DNA from: Actinospica durhamensis
GTDB taxonomy: Bacteria > Actinomycetota > Actinomycetes > Streptomycetales > Catenulisporaceae
Direction: 5' to 3'
NCBI RefSeq assembly: GCF_018139695.1
Contig: NZ_JAGSOG010000010.1
Span: 1 to 64,000 of the forward strand
Length of the DNA stretch: 64,000 nt
Numbering within the stretch: the first letter of the stretch is position 1; each line of letters starts with the position of its first letter. Of this stretch, positions 39,198 to 48,997 are shown one piece after another. The notes under the pieces are model-generated. The model was not told the DNA's origin, did no database searches, and saw nothing but the letters and a program-made list of their open reading frames with translations. The translations under genes were made by a program, and so were the position numbers.

Positions 39198-39698
39198 GTG
39201 TCCGACCAGACCACCGACGTCGAGACCCTCGACGACGAAGAAGTTCCCGAGACTTACACCACGGAGACCGCTCCGGCCGCCGACGCCCCCGTGCGCCGCG
39301 CCGCGAACCTGGTTCCCGCGGGCGGCACCGGCCGGCGCAAGGAGGCGGTGGCGCGCGTGCGCATCATCCCCGGCACCGGTAAGTGGAAGATCAACGGCCG
39401 CACCCTCGACGGGTACTTCCCGAACAAGGTGCACCAGCAGGAAGTCAACGAGCCGTTCCACGTGCTCGAGCTGGACGACCAGTACGACGTGATCGCCCGC
39501 ATCAACGGCGGCGGCATCTCCGGCCAGGCCGGCGCGCTGCGCCTGGGCATCGCCCGCGCCCTGAACGAGGCCGACGTCGAGGCGAACCGTCCGACCTTGA
39601 AGAAGGCCGGCTTCCTGACCCGCGACGCGCGTGCCACCGAGCGCAAGAAGGCGGGCCTCAAGAAGGCCCGTAAGGCTCCGCAGTACTCGAAGCGTTAA
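39198..39698 (+). CDS. rpsI: 30S ribosomal protein S9
   Basis: S9 reaches the P-site tRNA with its C-terminal Lys/Arg tail. The core [26 protein letters not shown] and the tail [17 protein letters not shown] are clear in a 166-residue product. The first 40 residues are an acidic Asp/Glu/Thr/Ala extension seen in actinobacterial S9. The start is GTG at 39198 with AAGGAG at 39183-39188. Confidence 0.95.
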   Translation: MSDQTTDVETLDDEEVPETYTTETAPAADAPVRRAANLVPAGGTGRRKEAVARVRIIPGTGKWKINGRTLDGYFPNKVHQQEVNEPFHVLELDDQYDVIARINGGGISGQAGALRLGIARALNEADVEANRPTLKKAGFLTRDARATERKKAGLKKARKAPQYSKR

Positions 39699-39743
39699 TC
39701 GTCGAACACGACGAGGACGTCTTCCCCGTTTATCGGCAAGTCA

Positions 39744-39785
39744 GACAGCCCCATCGTCCGCCCGACGGCGTACGGTGGGGTTGTC
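39744..39785 (+). terminator. Terminator after rpsI
   Basis: Arms 39744-39753 and 39776-39785 pair over 10 bp with one G-U, around an inner CGTC/GACG hairpin, followed by TGTTCTCTC. It lies 46 bp after rpsI and 46 bp before glmM. Confidence 0.6.
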
Positions 39786-39830
39786 TGTTCTCTCTCAGGC
39801 CCAACCACGACACCTAAGGGGTCCGCATCC

Positions 39831-41201
39831 ATGGCCCGACTTTTCGGCACCGACGGAGTACGCGGGACGGCGAACCGCGAGGTCACAGCGGAGCTCGCGC
39901 TCGACCTGGCAGTCGCGGCGGCGCACGTGCTGGCCGAGCGCGGCGACTTCGCCGGACACCGGCCCACGGCGGTCATCGGGCGCGACCCGCGGGCTTCGGG
40001 TGAGTTCCTGGAGGCGGCGGTGGCCGCGGGCCTGGCCTCGGCCGGGGTGGACGTGGTGCGGCTCGGCGTGCTGCCGACTCCGGCGGTGGCCTACCTGGCC
40101 ATCGCGCTCGGCGCCGACTTCGGGGTGATGCTCTCGGCCAGCCACAACCCGGCTCCGGACAACGGCATCAAGTTCTTCGCGCGCGGCGGGCTGAAGCTGG
40201 CCGACGAGGTGGAGGACGCGATCGAGGCGCGCCTGGGCGAGCCGTGGCAGCGGCCGGTGGGCGCGGACATCGGGCGGATCACCGACCTGCCGGACGGGGT
40301 GGAGCGCTACATCGACTACCTGGTCTCCACGGTGCCCAACCGGCTCGACGGGCTGCGGCTGGTGCTCGACACGGCGCACGGCGCCGCCGCGGTGGCGGCC
40401 CCCGCGGCGCTGCGCCGGCTCGGTGCCGAGGTCATCGCCATCGGCGACGCCCCGAACGGGCTGAACATCAACGACGGCTGCGGCTCCACCCACCTCGAGG
40501 CGCTGCGCGACGCGGTGCTCGAGCACGGCGCCGACCTCGGGGTGGCGCACGACGGGGACGCGGACCGGATCCTGGCGGTGGACCACACCGGCGAGGTGAT
40601 CGACGGGGACCAGATCATGGCGATCCTCGCGCTGTCCCTGCGCGAGCGCGGCGCCCTGGCGTCGGACACGGTCGTGGCCACGGTGATGGCGAACCTGGGC
40701 TTCAAGATCGCGATGGAGCGGGCCGGGCTCAAGGTGGTGCAGACCGCCGTGGGCGACCGCTACGTGCTCGAGGCCATGCGCGAGGGCGGCTTCGTGCTCG
40801 GCGGCGAACAGTCCGGTCACATCATCATGCAGGAACACGCGACCACCGGTGACGGCGTGCTGGCCGGCCTGCACCTGCTGGCCCGGGTGGCCGAGAGCGG
40901 CAAGCCGCTGGCCGAGCTCGCCGCGGTGATGCGCAAGCTGCCGCAGGTGATGGTGAACGTGCGCGGGGTGGACAAGTCGCGGCTGGCCGCGAGCACGGAA
41001 CTGGCCGCCGCGGTGGCCGAGGCCGAGGTCGAGCTCGGCTCGGGCGGCCGGGTGCTGCTGCGTCCCTCGGGCACCGAGCCGCTGGTGCGGGTCATGGTCG
41101 AGGCGCAGACGCAGGAGCAGGCCGAGTCGGTCGCGCACCGGCTGGCCGACGCGGTGCGCGCCGCGCTGACGGTGGCCGACACGGTGGCCGAGGTGGCTTG
41201 A
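39831..41201 (+). CDS. glmM: Phosphoglucosamine mutase
   Basis: GlmM converts glucosamine-6-phosphate to glucosamine-1-phosphate on the route to UDP-GlcNAc and peptidoglycan. The 456-residue protein has the N-terminal [13 protein letters not shown], the active phosphoserine loop SASHNP, the metal loop DGDADR and the phosphate-binding [15 protein letters not shown] at 39831 follows AAGGGG. Its partner GlmS is encoded 4 kb downstream, past the reverse ABC operon. Confidence 0.96.
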   Translation: MARLFGTDGVRGTANREVTAELALDLAVAAAHVLAERGDFAGHRPTAVIGRDPRASGEFLEAAVAAGLASAGVDVVRLGVLPTPAVAYLAIALGADFGVMLSASHNPAPDNGIKFFARGGLKLADEVEDAIEARLGEPWQRPVGADIGRITDLPDGVERYIDYLVSTVPNRLDGLRLVLDTAHGAAAVAAPAALRRLGAEVIAIGDAPNGLNINDGCGSTHLEALRDAVLEHGADLGVAHDGDADRILAVDHTGEVIDGDQIMAILALSLRERGALASDTVVATVMANLGFKIAMERAGLKVVQTAVGDRYVLEAMREGGFVLGGEQSGHIIMQEHATTGDGVLAGLHLLARVAESGKPLAELAAVMRKLPQVMVNVRGVDKSRLAASTELAAAVAEAEVELGSGGRVLLRPSGTEPLVRVMVEAQTQEQAESVAHRLADAVRAALTVADTVAEVA

Positions 41202-41213
41202 AGCTGAGACGAG

Positions 41214-41247
41214 GTCAGGGCGCGCCGTGCGTACGGCGCGCCCTGAC
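41214..41247. terminator. Bidirectional terminator between glmM and the ABC operon
   Basis: Arms 41214-41228 and 41233-41247 form a perfect 15-bp stem around the tetraloop GCGT. It sits between convergent genes with 39 bp to the ABC permease stop. Confidence 0.85.
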
Positions 41248-41286
41248 GTGTACTGAGCCGAATTCCGGGCCAGGGCACTTACACCT

Positions 41287-42003
41287 CTAGTCGGCCCGGA
41301 CGGTGAACGCGCTCAGCCGCCGCGTCGCGTAGGTCAGCAGCACCACCACCGCGATCACCGCGAGCACCAGCGACGGGGTGATGGTCAGGTGCGCGTTGAG
41401 ATTCGTGTTCTTCGACACCGCGTGCGCGACGCCGAGCGACCACTGCTCGATCGAGAGGTACTTCGCGCCGCTGACCAGGTTGCTGATCAGCTCCTCCCAC
41501 AGCGCCACGTACGCCAGGGCGTAGATCACCGGGTGGCGCACCGCCGCGGAGATCATCACGAACAGGCAGGAGTAGACGACCGCGCCGAGCGCCGAGCCGA
41601 GGAAGCAGCCGACCGCCAGCGAGTGCAGCCCGCCCTGCGCGATCACGCCCGCGATCAGCACCGGCACGGCCGCGAACAGGAACGTCACCGCCGTCGCGAC
41701 GCTCGTCTTGGCCATGACCACGGCCCGGCGCGGCACCGGGGTGGCCAGCAGGTGCAGCACGCTGTTGTCGTCGATCTCCGAACCGAGCACCGAGGTGCCG
41801 ATCAGCAGCGCGGTCAGCGGCACCACGGCTCCCGCGCCGACCTGGCCGAGCACGATGGCCGGCCAGTCGGCCACGGTCCCGCTGGCGCTCTTGAGCCCGA
41901 GCGTGAGCACGATCAGGATCAGCGCGGGCAACGCGAACAGCAGGGCCCTTCTGCGCCCGAACAACGCCCGGAAGGTGATCCAGGCCACAGTGGTGTTGTA
42001 CAT
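41287..42003 (-). CDS. ABC-2 type transporter permease
   Basis: The 238-residue protein has six predicted membrane segments with short loops (for example ALLFALPALILIVLTLGL, VVPLTALLIGTSVLG), the layout of ABC-2 permeases. The motif IDDNSVLHLLATPVPRRAVVMAK matches the cytoplasmic coupling region of this family. It starts with ATG at 42003, 3 bp after the adjacent ATPase stop, and is the last gene of the four-gene operon. The substrate is unknown. Confidence 0.85.
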   Translation of the reverse strand: MYNTTVAWITFRALFGRRRALLFALPALILIVLTLGLKSASGTVADWPAIVLGQVGAGAVVPLTALLIGTSVLGSEIDDNSVLHLLATPVPRRAVVMAKTSVATAVTFLFAAVPVLIAGVIAQGGLHSLAVGCFLGSALGAVVYSCLFVMISAAVRHPVIYALAYVALWEELISNLVSGAKYLSIEQWSLGVAHAVSKNTNLNAHLTITPSLVLAVIAVVVLLTYATRRLSAFTVRAD

Positions 42004-42006
42004 GGC

Positions 42007-42978
42007 TCAGGCTCCCACGAGGTAGGCGAAGACGGATTCGAGCGACTCGTCCGACGGGATGACCTCGCGCAGCCCGATCCCGGCGTCCCGGCAGGAGCGG
42101 GCCAGCTTCCGGGTGAAGGTGCCGTGGTCGCTCGCGCGCACCTCGAGGCCGTCCTTGGTCAGCGCCACGCCCTGCACCGCGGGGCTGGCCATCAGCACCC
42201 TGGCCAGTTCCCGGTCGTCGGTGCTGCGCAGCAGGAACACGTGCGGCCGGGTCGTCATCAGCCGCCGGATGGTCCGGTAGTCGCCGGAGGCGGCGAGCCG
42301 GCCGGCCACCACCACCTGGACCGTGTCGGCCAGGCGCTCGACCTCCTCCAGGATGTGCGAGGAGAACAAGATGGTGCGCCCGCGCTGCCCGAGGTCGCGC
42401 AGCAGGTCCATCATGTGCATCCGCTGGCGCGGGTCCATGCCGTTGAACGGCTCGTCCAGCAGCAGCACCTTCGGGTCGTGCACGAGCGCCGCGGCCACCT
42501 TGGCCCGCTGGCGCATGCCCTTGGAGTAGGTCTGGATCGGGCGGTCCGCGGCGTCGATCATCTCCACCAACTGCAGCGCCCGCTCGGCCGCGGCCTTCGG
42601 GTCGGGCAGCTTGTGCAGCTTCGCCGAGGCCAGCACGAACTCACGCGCCGTCAGGAATGCGTAGACCGAGTCGCGTTCGGGTACCAGGCCGACGGTGTCG
42701 AAGATCGCCGGGTGGCGCCACGGGGCGACGCCGCCGATGGTGACCGAGCCGCGCGAGGGCGAGAGGAAGCCGGAGAGCAGGTGCAGGATGGTGGACTTGC
42801 CCGCGCCGTTCGGGCCGAGCAGCCCGGTCACCCCCGGCCCGAGCTCGAGCGAGATGTCGTTGACGGCGACCACGTTGCCATACCAGTGGGTCACGTGGTC
42901 GAAGCTGACGACGGCGGGGGTCGCGGGCTCCGGGGCCGTACGGGCCGCGGGCACGGCGGAGGGTTCGACGGCGGTCAC
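42007..42978 (-). CDS. ABC transporter ATP-binding protein
   Basis: The 323-residue protein has a Pro/Ala-rich start, then a complete ABC ATPase: GPNGAGKST (Walker A), a signature YSKGMRQRA, LLLDEPFNGMD (Walker B) and the His switch SSHILEE. A C-terminal extension of about 90 residues follows. It drives the permease 3 bp downstream. The start is GTG at 42978, overlapping the preceding permease stop by 4 nt; the longer frame lies inside that permease gene. Confidence 0.87.
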   Translation of the reverse strand: MTAVEPSAVPAARTAPEPATPAVVSFDHVTHWYGNVVAVNDISLELGPGVTGLLGPNGAGKSTILHLLSGFLSPSRGSVTIGGVAPWRHPAIFDTVGLVPERDSVYAFLTAREFVLASAKLHKLPDPKAAAERALQLVEMIDAADRPIQTYSKGMRQRAKVAAALVHDPKVLLLDEPFNGMDPRQRMHMMDLLRDLGQRGRTILFSSHILEEVERLADTVQVVVAGRLAASGDYRTIRRLMTTRPHVFLLRSTDDRELARVLMASPAVQGVALTKDGLEVRASDHGTFTRKLARSCRDAGIGLREVIPSDESLESVFAYLVGA

Positions 42979-44087
42979 GAGACGCTCACCTTCCGGTAAC
43001 GCAGGAACAGCCCGGCGCTGCCGCCGAGGACGATCAGGGCGGCCTCGGCGCCGTAGAGCGGGCCGAGCGGGGAGGGGTTGGGCAGATCGCTGTCGGTGGC
43101 GTTGAACACCCAGATGCGCAGGCCCTCGACCACGTACACCGGATTCGCCAGGCCGCCGGCCTTGGCGATAGCGGAGTAGACCGGGGTCTCGTAGGTCACG
43201 GTGATGTCGGCGTACCCGGGCTTGTTCGGGTCCTTCACCCCGGTGACGTTGTCGATGCCGTATTCGCGCGCGTTCACACCCTGGCAGTACTGGTTGATGA
43301 CGAAGTCCGGCGGGCCGTTCACGCCGCCGCCGACCCCGAAGAGGTTTCCGCTCAGGTTCGGCGCGTTCGGGTCGAGGGCGGGTACCACGCAGCTCTCCTG
43401 GTGGGTCTTCCAACTCGTGCCGAGAGCGTTCGCCATCACCTGCGAGATGGCCAGGGTGACCAGGAAGAAGATCGCGATCAGGCCGGTGGCGATGACGCGC
43501 CGGCTGGTGGAGGCGGCGAGCAGCAGCGCCAGCACGCTGAGCACGGCGGACTGGAGCACCGAGACGAACAGGCCGGGGAAGGCCGCGCGGGTGTCGAGCC
43601 AGATCATGTGGCCGCTGGTGGACGAGGCGACCTGGCCGAGGTAGGTGATCAGCACCGGCAGCAGCGTCACCGCCAGCACGCCGGTGAACAGCGCGAGCAG
43701 CTTGGCCAGCGGGTAGTCCCCGCGGCGCAGCGGCCTGGAGAAGTACAGCGGCAGGGTGTGGTGGCGCAGGTCCCGGGTGACCAACTCCGGCGCGCTGACC
43801 GCCACGAGCAGCACCGTGAAGAGCATCATCCGGACGCCCATCAGCGAGTAGTCCAGGATCAGCGGCTTGTTCTCGGAGCTGGCGTAGACGTTGAGCGCGG
43901 CCGGGATCACCATGACCAGCGTGACGAACCAGGGCACGATCTTGGCCTTGGGGCCGCGGCCGAAGCCGAACACCGCCCGCAGTCCGTGAACGTAGAGGGC
44001 ACGCAGGATCTGGCCGCGGCCCAGGCGTGGACCGGTGTACGGCTTGTATCCGATGTCGTGGATGACGCTCGTGGTGGGGGTGCTCAC
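42975..44087 (-). CDS. ABC-2 type transporter permease with a large outer loop
   Basis: The 370-residue protein has about seven membrane segments. Between segments near residues 215 and 340 is an outer region with two Cys (SCVVP, QYCQG) and Asn/Pro-rich loops that may fold as a small extracellular domain with a disulfide. The motif PELVTRDLRHHTLPLYFSRPLRRGDY is typical of ABC-2 subunits. The start is GTG at 44087, overlapping the upstream ATPase stop by 4 nt. It pairs with that ATPase. Confidence 0.85.
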   Translation of the reverse strand: MSTPTTSVIHDIGYKPYTGPRLGRGQILRALYVHGLRAVFGFGRGPKAKIVPWFVTLVMVIPAALNVYASSENKPLILDYSLMGVRMMLFTVLLVAVSAPELVTRDLRHHTLPLYFSRPLRRGDYPLAKLLALFTGVLAVTLLPVLITYLGQVASSTSGHMIWLDTRAAFPGLFVSVLQSAVLSVLALLLAASTSRRVIATGLIAIFFLVTLAISQVMANALGTSWKTHQESCVVPALDPNAPNLSGNLFGVGGGVNGPPDFVINQYCQGVNAREYGIDNVTGVKDPNKPGYADITVTYETPVYSAIAKAGGLANPVYVVEGLRIWVFNATDSDLPNPSPLGPLYGAEAALIVLGGSAGLFLRYRKVSVS

Positions 44088-45028
44088 AGCTTCGCCTCCG
44101 TCGGCTCGTCGAGTTCGCGCCGCTCGAAAAGCTCCTCGACGTGGTGCCGGCGGTGCTCGAGCCGGGTCAGCGGGAGGTCGAGGTCGGCGATGGTGTCGCG
44201 CACGGTGTCGAAGACCGGGTCCCCGTCCAGCCGGACCAGCAGCGCGCGGCCCTGCAGGCTGACGGTCAGGCCCGCGCCCTCGAGCCGGGCCCGCAGCGGC
44301 TCGCTGCCCTCGTCCACCTCGATCGCGAGCCACGGCAGCGCCTGGGTCATCGAGTCCAGCGACGCGGCCCGCAGCAGCTTGCCGCCGTCGATCGCCACCA
44401 GGTGGTCGCAGATCCGCTCGATCTCGCTCAGCAGGTGCGAGGCCACCACCACGGCGATGCCGAACTCGGAGCCGATCCGGCGGATCAGCGCCAGCATGGC
44501 GTCGCGCCCGGACGGGTCGAGGCCGTTGGTGGGCTCGTCCAGCAGCAGCAGCCCCGGGTTGCCGACCAGTGCCTGGGCCAGCTTGACCCGCTGCTTCATG
44601 CCGGTGGAGAAGGTGCCGATCTGGCGGTAGCGCTCCTCGTGCAGGCCCACGTGCCGCAGCGCCTCGGCCGCCTGCTCCTTGGCCGCGGTGGGCGGCAGCC
44701 CGCTCATCCGGCCGAGGTGGGTGACGAACTCGGTGGCGCTCACGTCCGCGGGCAGGCAGTCGTGCTCGGGCATGTAGCCCACTCGGGCGCGGATCTCCGG
44801 ACCCTGCTCCTGCGCGTCGAGGCCGAGTACCCGGACCTGGCCGGAGCTCGGCGTGATCAGCCCGAGCAGGATCTTGATAAGGGTGGATTTGCCGGCGCCG
44901 TTGGCGCCGACCAGGCCGGTGATACCCGGCTGGACGGACAGCTCGAGGTCGCTCAGGGCGGTCACGCCGCCCGGATAGCGCATCGTGAGCGACTTCGCCT
45001 CGATGATCGGTTGCTCGATGACTGACAC
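44084..45028 (-). CDS. ABC transporter ATP-binding protein
   Basis: The 314-residue protein has Walker A GANGAGKST, signature FSTGMKQRV, Walker B LLLDEPTNGLD and the His switch SHLLSEIE. It is the first gene of a four-gene operon (ATPase-permease-ATPase-permease), all joined by 4-nt overlaps or a 3-bp gap. Two ATPase/permease pairs may make two exporters or one hetero-oligomer. The start is GTG at 45028, divergent from glmS. Confidence 0.88.
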   Translation of the reverse strand: MSVIEQPIIEAKSLTMRYPGGVTALSDLELSVQPGITGLVGANGAGKSTLIKILLGLITPSSGQVRVLGLDAQEQGPEIRARVGYMPEHDCLPADVSATEFVTHLGRMSGLPPTAAKEQAAEALRHVGLHEERYRQIGTFSTGMKQRVKLAQALVGNPGLLLLDEPTNGLDPSGRDAMLALIRRIGSEFGIAVVVASHLLSEIERICDHLVAIDGGKLLRAASLDSMTQALPWLAIEVDEGSEPLRARLEGAGLTVSLQGRALLVRLDGDPVFDTVRDTIADLDLPLTRLEHRRHHVEELFERRELDEPTEAKL

Positions 45029-45191
45029 GCTGCGAACGGTAGTCGCCGCGGCCCGGCCGCGGCGTCGGGCCGTGGGCGGGTTCCGAGGTCATCCGGAAGG
45101 ATGGCGGGCCCCGAGCCGGTCTCGGGGTATTTCCCCGATCCCGCCGGCCCCCGGTCTCGGGCGGCCGGGCCCCGGCGAACCCGTCCGGAGC

Positions 45192-45207
45192 ACTGGTCTA
45201 TACCTCT
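45192..45207. promoter_or_regulatory. Possible DasR operator (dre) upstream of glmS
   Basis: ACTGGTCTATACCTCT matches 14 of 16 positions of the dre consensus ACTGGTCTAGACCACT bound by the GntR-family regulator DasR in streptomycetes. It lies 88 bp before glmS in the 266-bp divergent gap with the ABC operon. A -10-like TAGAGT is at 45257-45262. Control of glmS by a DasR homologue is inference. Confidence 0.5.
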
Positions 45208-45294
45208 ACCTGCGGTTTTACAGTTCTCGGGACAGTCGCGTACGCCTCGGGACGGATAGAGTGGGGACACCTACGGCGAGAGGAATAGATCCAG

Positions 45295-47157
45295 GTGTGC
45301 GGAATCGTCGGATATGTCGGTCCTAAAACGGCCCTCGATGTCGTGATCGAGGGGCTGCGGAGGCTGGAGTACCGCGGTTACGACTCCGCCGGAGTGGCCG
45401 TGGTGGCCGACGGCGGGCTGACCTCCCGGAAGAAGGCCGGCAAGCTCGGCAACCTGGAGAAGGAGCTGGCCGCGCACCCGCTGCCCGAGTCCGGCCTTGG
45501 CCTCGGCCACACCCGCTGGGCTACCCACGGCGGGCCCACCGACGGCAACGCGCACCCGCACTTCGACTCCACCGGCCGGGTCGCCGTCGTACACAACGGC
45601 ATCATCGAGAACTTCGCCGCGCTGCGCGAGGAACTGCAGCAGGCCGGGATCACCCTGGCCAGCGAGACCGACACCGAGGTGGTCGCGCACCTGCTCGGCC
45701 AGCAGTTCCCCGGCTGCGTCGAGTCCCACGGCGACGGCGCCCTGGCCGAGGCCATGCGCCGGGTCTGCCGCCGCCTCGACGGCGCCTTCACCCTGGTCGC
45801 CGTGCACGCCGACGCGCCCGACGTGGTGGTCGGCGCCCGCCTGAACTCCCCGCTGGTGGTCGGCGTCGGCGAGGGCGAGGCCTTCCTGTGCAGCGACGTG
45901 GCCGGGTTCATCGGCCACACCCGCGAGGCGATCGAGCTCGGCCAGGCGCAGGTCGTCGAGGTGCGCAGCAACGCCGTGGTCATCACCGACTTCGCCGGCG
46001 AGCCCGCCGCGGGCAAGCCCTTCCACGTGGACTGGGACGTGGCCGCCGCCGAGAAGGGCGGCTACGACTACTTCATGGACAAGGAGATCGACGAGCAGCC
46101 GCAGGCCGTGGCCGACACGCTGCTCGGCCGGATCAGCGCCGAGGGCCGGCTGCAGCTCGACGAGATGCGCATGAGCGAGAGCGAACTGCGCAGCGTGGAC
46201 AAGGTGATCGTGATCGCCGCGGGCACCTCGTACCACGCCGGCATGATCGCCAAGTACGCCATCGAACACTGGACCCGGATCCCGGTCGAGGTCGAACTCG
46301 CCTCCGAGTTCCGCTACCGCGACCCGATCCTGACCAGGGACACCCTGGTCCTGGTGATCTCGCAGAGCGGTGAGACGGCCGACACGCTGATGGCGCTGCG
46401 CCACGCCAAGGACCAGCACGCCCGGGTCCTGGCCATCTGCAACAGCAACGGCGCCACCATCCCGCGCGAGGCCGACGCCGTGGTCTACACGCACGGCGGC
46501 CCGGAGATCGCGGTGGCCTCCACCAAGGCCTTCCTGACCCAGCTGATCGCCTGCTACCTGGTCGGGCTCTACCTCGCCCAGGTGCGCGCGGCGAAGTTCC
46601 CGGACGAGATCGCCGACATCCTCGAGCAGCTGTCCCAGGCCCCGGCCAAGGTGCGCGAGACGCTGGACCGGATGGGCCCGGTGCGCGAGCTCGGCCGGCT
46701 GCTCAAGGACGAGGGCCGGGTGCTGTTCCTGGGCCGGCACGTGGGCTACCCGGTGGCGCTCGAGGGCGCCCTGAAGCTCAAGGAACTGGCGTACGTGCAC
46801 GCCGAGGGCTTCGCCGCGGGCGAGCTCAAGCACGGCCCGATCGCGCTGGTGGACCAGGGCCTGCCGGTCGTCGTCGTGGTGCCCCCGGCCGACCGGCCGC
46901 TGCTGCACGACAAGATCGTCTCCAACATCCAGGAGATCCGGGCCCGCGGCGCGCGCACCATCGTGATCGCCGAGGACGGCGACACCGCGGTGGCCCCGTT
47001 CGCGGACACGCTGATCTACGTGCCGGAACTGCCCACCCTGCTCCAGCCGCTGGTGGCCACCGTGCCGCTGCAGGTGTTCGCCTCCGCGCTCGCGGACGCC
47101 AAGGGCCTCGACGTGGACCAGCCGCGTAACCTGGCCAAGTCCGTGACGGTGGAGTAG
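45295..47157 (+). CDS. glmS: Glutamine-fructose-6-phosphate aminotransferase (isomerizing)
   Basis: GlmS makes glucosamine-6-phosphate from fructose-6-phosphate and glutamine, the first step to UDP-GlcNAc. The 620-residue protein starts MCGIVGYVG, with Cys2 as the N-terminal glutaminase nucleophile after Met removal. The glutaminase domain (about 2-220) contains [10 protein letters not shown] and HTRWATHG. Two SIS domains follow ([32 protein letters not shown]). The C terminus is NLAKSVTVE. The start is GTG at 45295 behind AGAGGA. Confidence 0.96.
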   Translation: MCGIVGYVGPKTALDVVIEGLRRLEYRGYDSAGVAVVADGGLTSRKKAGKLGNLEKELAAHPLPESGLGLGHTRWATHGGPTDGNAHPHFDSTGRVAVVHNGIIENFAALREELQQAGITLASETDTEVVAHLLGQQFPGCVESHGDGALAEAMRRVCRRLDGAFTLVAVHADAPDVVVGARLNSPLVVGVGEGEAFLCSDVAGFIGHTREAIELGQAQVVEVRSNAVVITDFAGEPAAGKPFHVDWDVAAAEKGGYDYFMDKEIDEQPQAVADTLLGRISAEGRLQLDEMRMSESELRSVDKVIVIAAGTSYHAGMIAKYAIEHWTRIPVEVELASEFRYRDPILTRDTLVLVISQSGETADTLMALRHAKDQHARVLAICNSNGATIPREADAVVYTHGGPEIAVASTKAFLTQLIACYLVGLYLAQVRAAKFPDEIADILEQLSQAPAKVRETLDRMGPVRELGRLLKDEGRVLFLGRHVGYPVALEGALKLKELAYVHAEGFAAGELKHGPIALVDQGLPVVVVVPPADRPLLHDKIVSNIQEIRARGARTIVIAEDGDTAVAPFADTLIYVPELPTLLQPLVATVPLQVFASALADAKGLDVDQPRNLAKSVTVE

Positions 47158-47186
47158 CAGCACTCTCAGCAGGCCGGAGGCCGCCG

Positions 47187-47540
47187 ATGATCGTGGGCGT
47201 GGGCATCGACGTGGTCGACGTCGCGCGGTTCCAGGCCACCCTCGAGCGCACCCCGGCGCTGCTCGAGCGGGTCTTCACCCCCGGCGAGCGGGGCCTGGCC
47301 ACGGCCTCGCTCGCGGCCAGGTTCGCGGCGAAGGAGGCCGTGGGCAAGGCCCTGGGCGTGCCCGGAGACCTCAGCTGGCAGGACGCCGAGGTGCGGAGCG
47401 AGCCGAACGGGCGGCCGTATCTGGTGGTGACCGGCGGCGTGGCCCGGCGGGCGCAGGAGCTCGGCGTGGTGCGCTGGCACCTCTCGCTCAGCCACGACGC
47501 CGGGATCGCCTCGGCGATGGTCGTGGCCGAATCGGCCTGA
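47187..47540 (+). CDS. acpS: Holo-[acyl-carrier-protein] synthase
   Basis: AcpS transfers phosphopantetheine from CoA to acyl carrier proteins. The 117-residue protein has the two family motifs, [10 protein letters not shown] (metal-binding Asp) and [13 protein letters not shown], and [11 protein letters not shown] at 47187 follows GGAGG, 30 bp after glmS. It is 17 bp before nnr. Confidence 0.93.
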   Translation: MIVGVGIDVVDVARFQATLERTPALLERVFTPGERGLATASLAARFAAKEAVGKALGVPGDLSWQDAEVRSEPNGRPYLVVTGGVARRAQELGVVRWHLSLSHDAGIASAMVVAESA

Positions 47541-47557
47541 CCCGGCACAATGGCGGG

Positions 47558-48997
47558 GTGAGGTACGCATACGACGTCGCGTCCGTGCGGGCGGCGGAAC
47601 AGGAACTGATGGCCCGTCTTCCGGACGGGACGCTGATGGCGCGGGCCGCGGCCGGGCTGGCGAGCGTGACCGCCGCCATCCTGGGCCAGGCCCGCGGCGG
47701 CGTCTACGGCGCGCGGGTGCTGCTGCTCGTGGGCGTGGGCGACAACGGCGGCGACGCCCTGTACGCCGGCGCGCTGCTGGCCCGGCGCGGCGCCGCGGTG
47801 CACGCCGTGCTCGCCGACCCCGACCGGGCGCACGCCGCGGGGCTCGCCGCCCTGCGCGGGGCCGGCGGACGGGTCGCAGGGCCCGGCGACGCCCGGACCC
47901 TGGCCGGGCGCGCGGACCTGATCATGGACGGACTGCTCGGCATCGGCGGCCGCGGCGGGCTGCGCGGGGTCTTCGCCGAACTCGCCGAGGCCGCGCACGC
48001 CGCGGTCGAGGCCACCGGCGCGCCGATCGTGGCGGTGGACCTGCCCAGCGGCGTCGACGCGGACACCGGCGAGGTGGCCGGCCTCGCGATCCGGGCCGCG
48101 GTCACCGTCACCTTCGGCACCTTCAAGCCGGGGCTGCTGATCGACCCCGCGGCCGGACACGCCGGCATCGTCGAACTCGTCGACATCGGGCTCGACTTCC
48201 CCGAGGCCCGGCCGGTCGCCGAGGTGCTGCAGGAGTCGGATGTGCGTGCTCTGCTGCCCGAACCCGCGCGCCTGGCCCAGAAGTACAGCCGGGGCGTGGT
48301 CGGGCTCGCGGTCGGCTCCGAGCGCTATCCGGGCGCGGCGCTGCTCGCGACCGGGGCGGCGCTGCGCTCGGGTGTGGGGGCGGTGCGCTACGACGGGCCG
48401 GTCGAGGTCGTCGGCACCCATCCGGAGGTGCTGCTGGGCGACGGCCGGGTGCAGGCCTGGGTGGTCGGCTCCGGGCTCGGGCAGAGCGAGGAGGCGCGGC
48501 GCAGGCTCAGCCGGGTGCTGGAGAGCGACGTGCCGGTGCTGGTGGACGCGGACGGTCTCAGGCTGCTGCCGAAGGAGTCGCTCAAGCGCAGTGCGCCGAC
48601 ACTGCTGACCCCGCACAGCGGCGAGGCGGCGGCACTGCTCGGCTCGAGCGCCGAGGAGGTGGACTCAGGAAGAATTCAGGCGGTGCGGGCCCTGGCGCGC
48701 GATTACGACGCCGCGGTGTTGTTGAAGGGGCCCTTCAGCCTGATCGCGGACCCCCTTGCACCCGGTTTAAGAGTCAACACCCACGCGACCGCGTATCTGG
48801 CCACGGCCGGGAGCGGCGACGTGCTGGCCGGGTTGGCCGGAGGTCTGTTGGCGGGCGGGCTTTCGGCTTTGGACGCGGCGTCGGTGGCGGCCTATCTGCA
48901 CGGGTCGGCGGGGCTGCTCGCGGCTCGCAGCGGTCCGGTCGCCGCGAGTGACCTGGTCGCGGCCCTGTCGGCGGCCTGGCAGAATGTCGCCGGATGA
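47558..48997 (+). CDS. nnr: Bifunctional NAD(P)H-hydrate epimerase / ADP-dependent dehydratase
   Basis: Nnr repairs hydrated NADH and NADPH. The 479-residue fusion has an N-terminal epimerase (VGVGDNGGDALYAGALLARRGAAV, about 1-215) and a C-terminal ribokinase-like dehydratase (about 235-475) with HSGEAAALLG, VLLKGPF and the catalytic AGSGDVLAGLAGGLLAGG. The start is GTG at 47558. It contains a rare TTA codon (48767-48769) next to AGA, unusual codon use for this genome. It overlaps alr by 4 nt. Confidence 0.93.
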   Translation: MRYAYDVASVRAAEQELMARLPDGTLMARAAAGLASVTAAILGQARGGVYGARVLLLVGVGDNGGDALYAGALLARRGAAVHAVLADPDRAHAAGLAALRGAGGRVAGPGDARTLAGRADLIMDGLLGIGGRGGLRGVFAELAEAAHAAVEATGAPIVAVDLPSGVDADTGEVAGLAIRAAVTVTFGTFKPGLLIDPAAGHAGIVELVDIGLDFPEARPVAEVLQESDVRALLPEPARLAQKYSRGVVGLAVGSERYPGAALLATGAALRSGVGAVRYDGPVEVVGTHPEVLLGDGRVQAWVVGSGLGQSEEARRRLSRVLESDVPVLVDADGLRLLPKESLKRSAPTLLTPHSGEAAALLGSSAEEVDSGRIQAVRALARDYDAAVLLKGPFSLIADPLAPGLRVNTHATAYLATAGSGDVLAGLAGGLLAGGLSALDAASVAAYLHGSAGLLAARSGPVAASDLVAALSAAWQNVAG

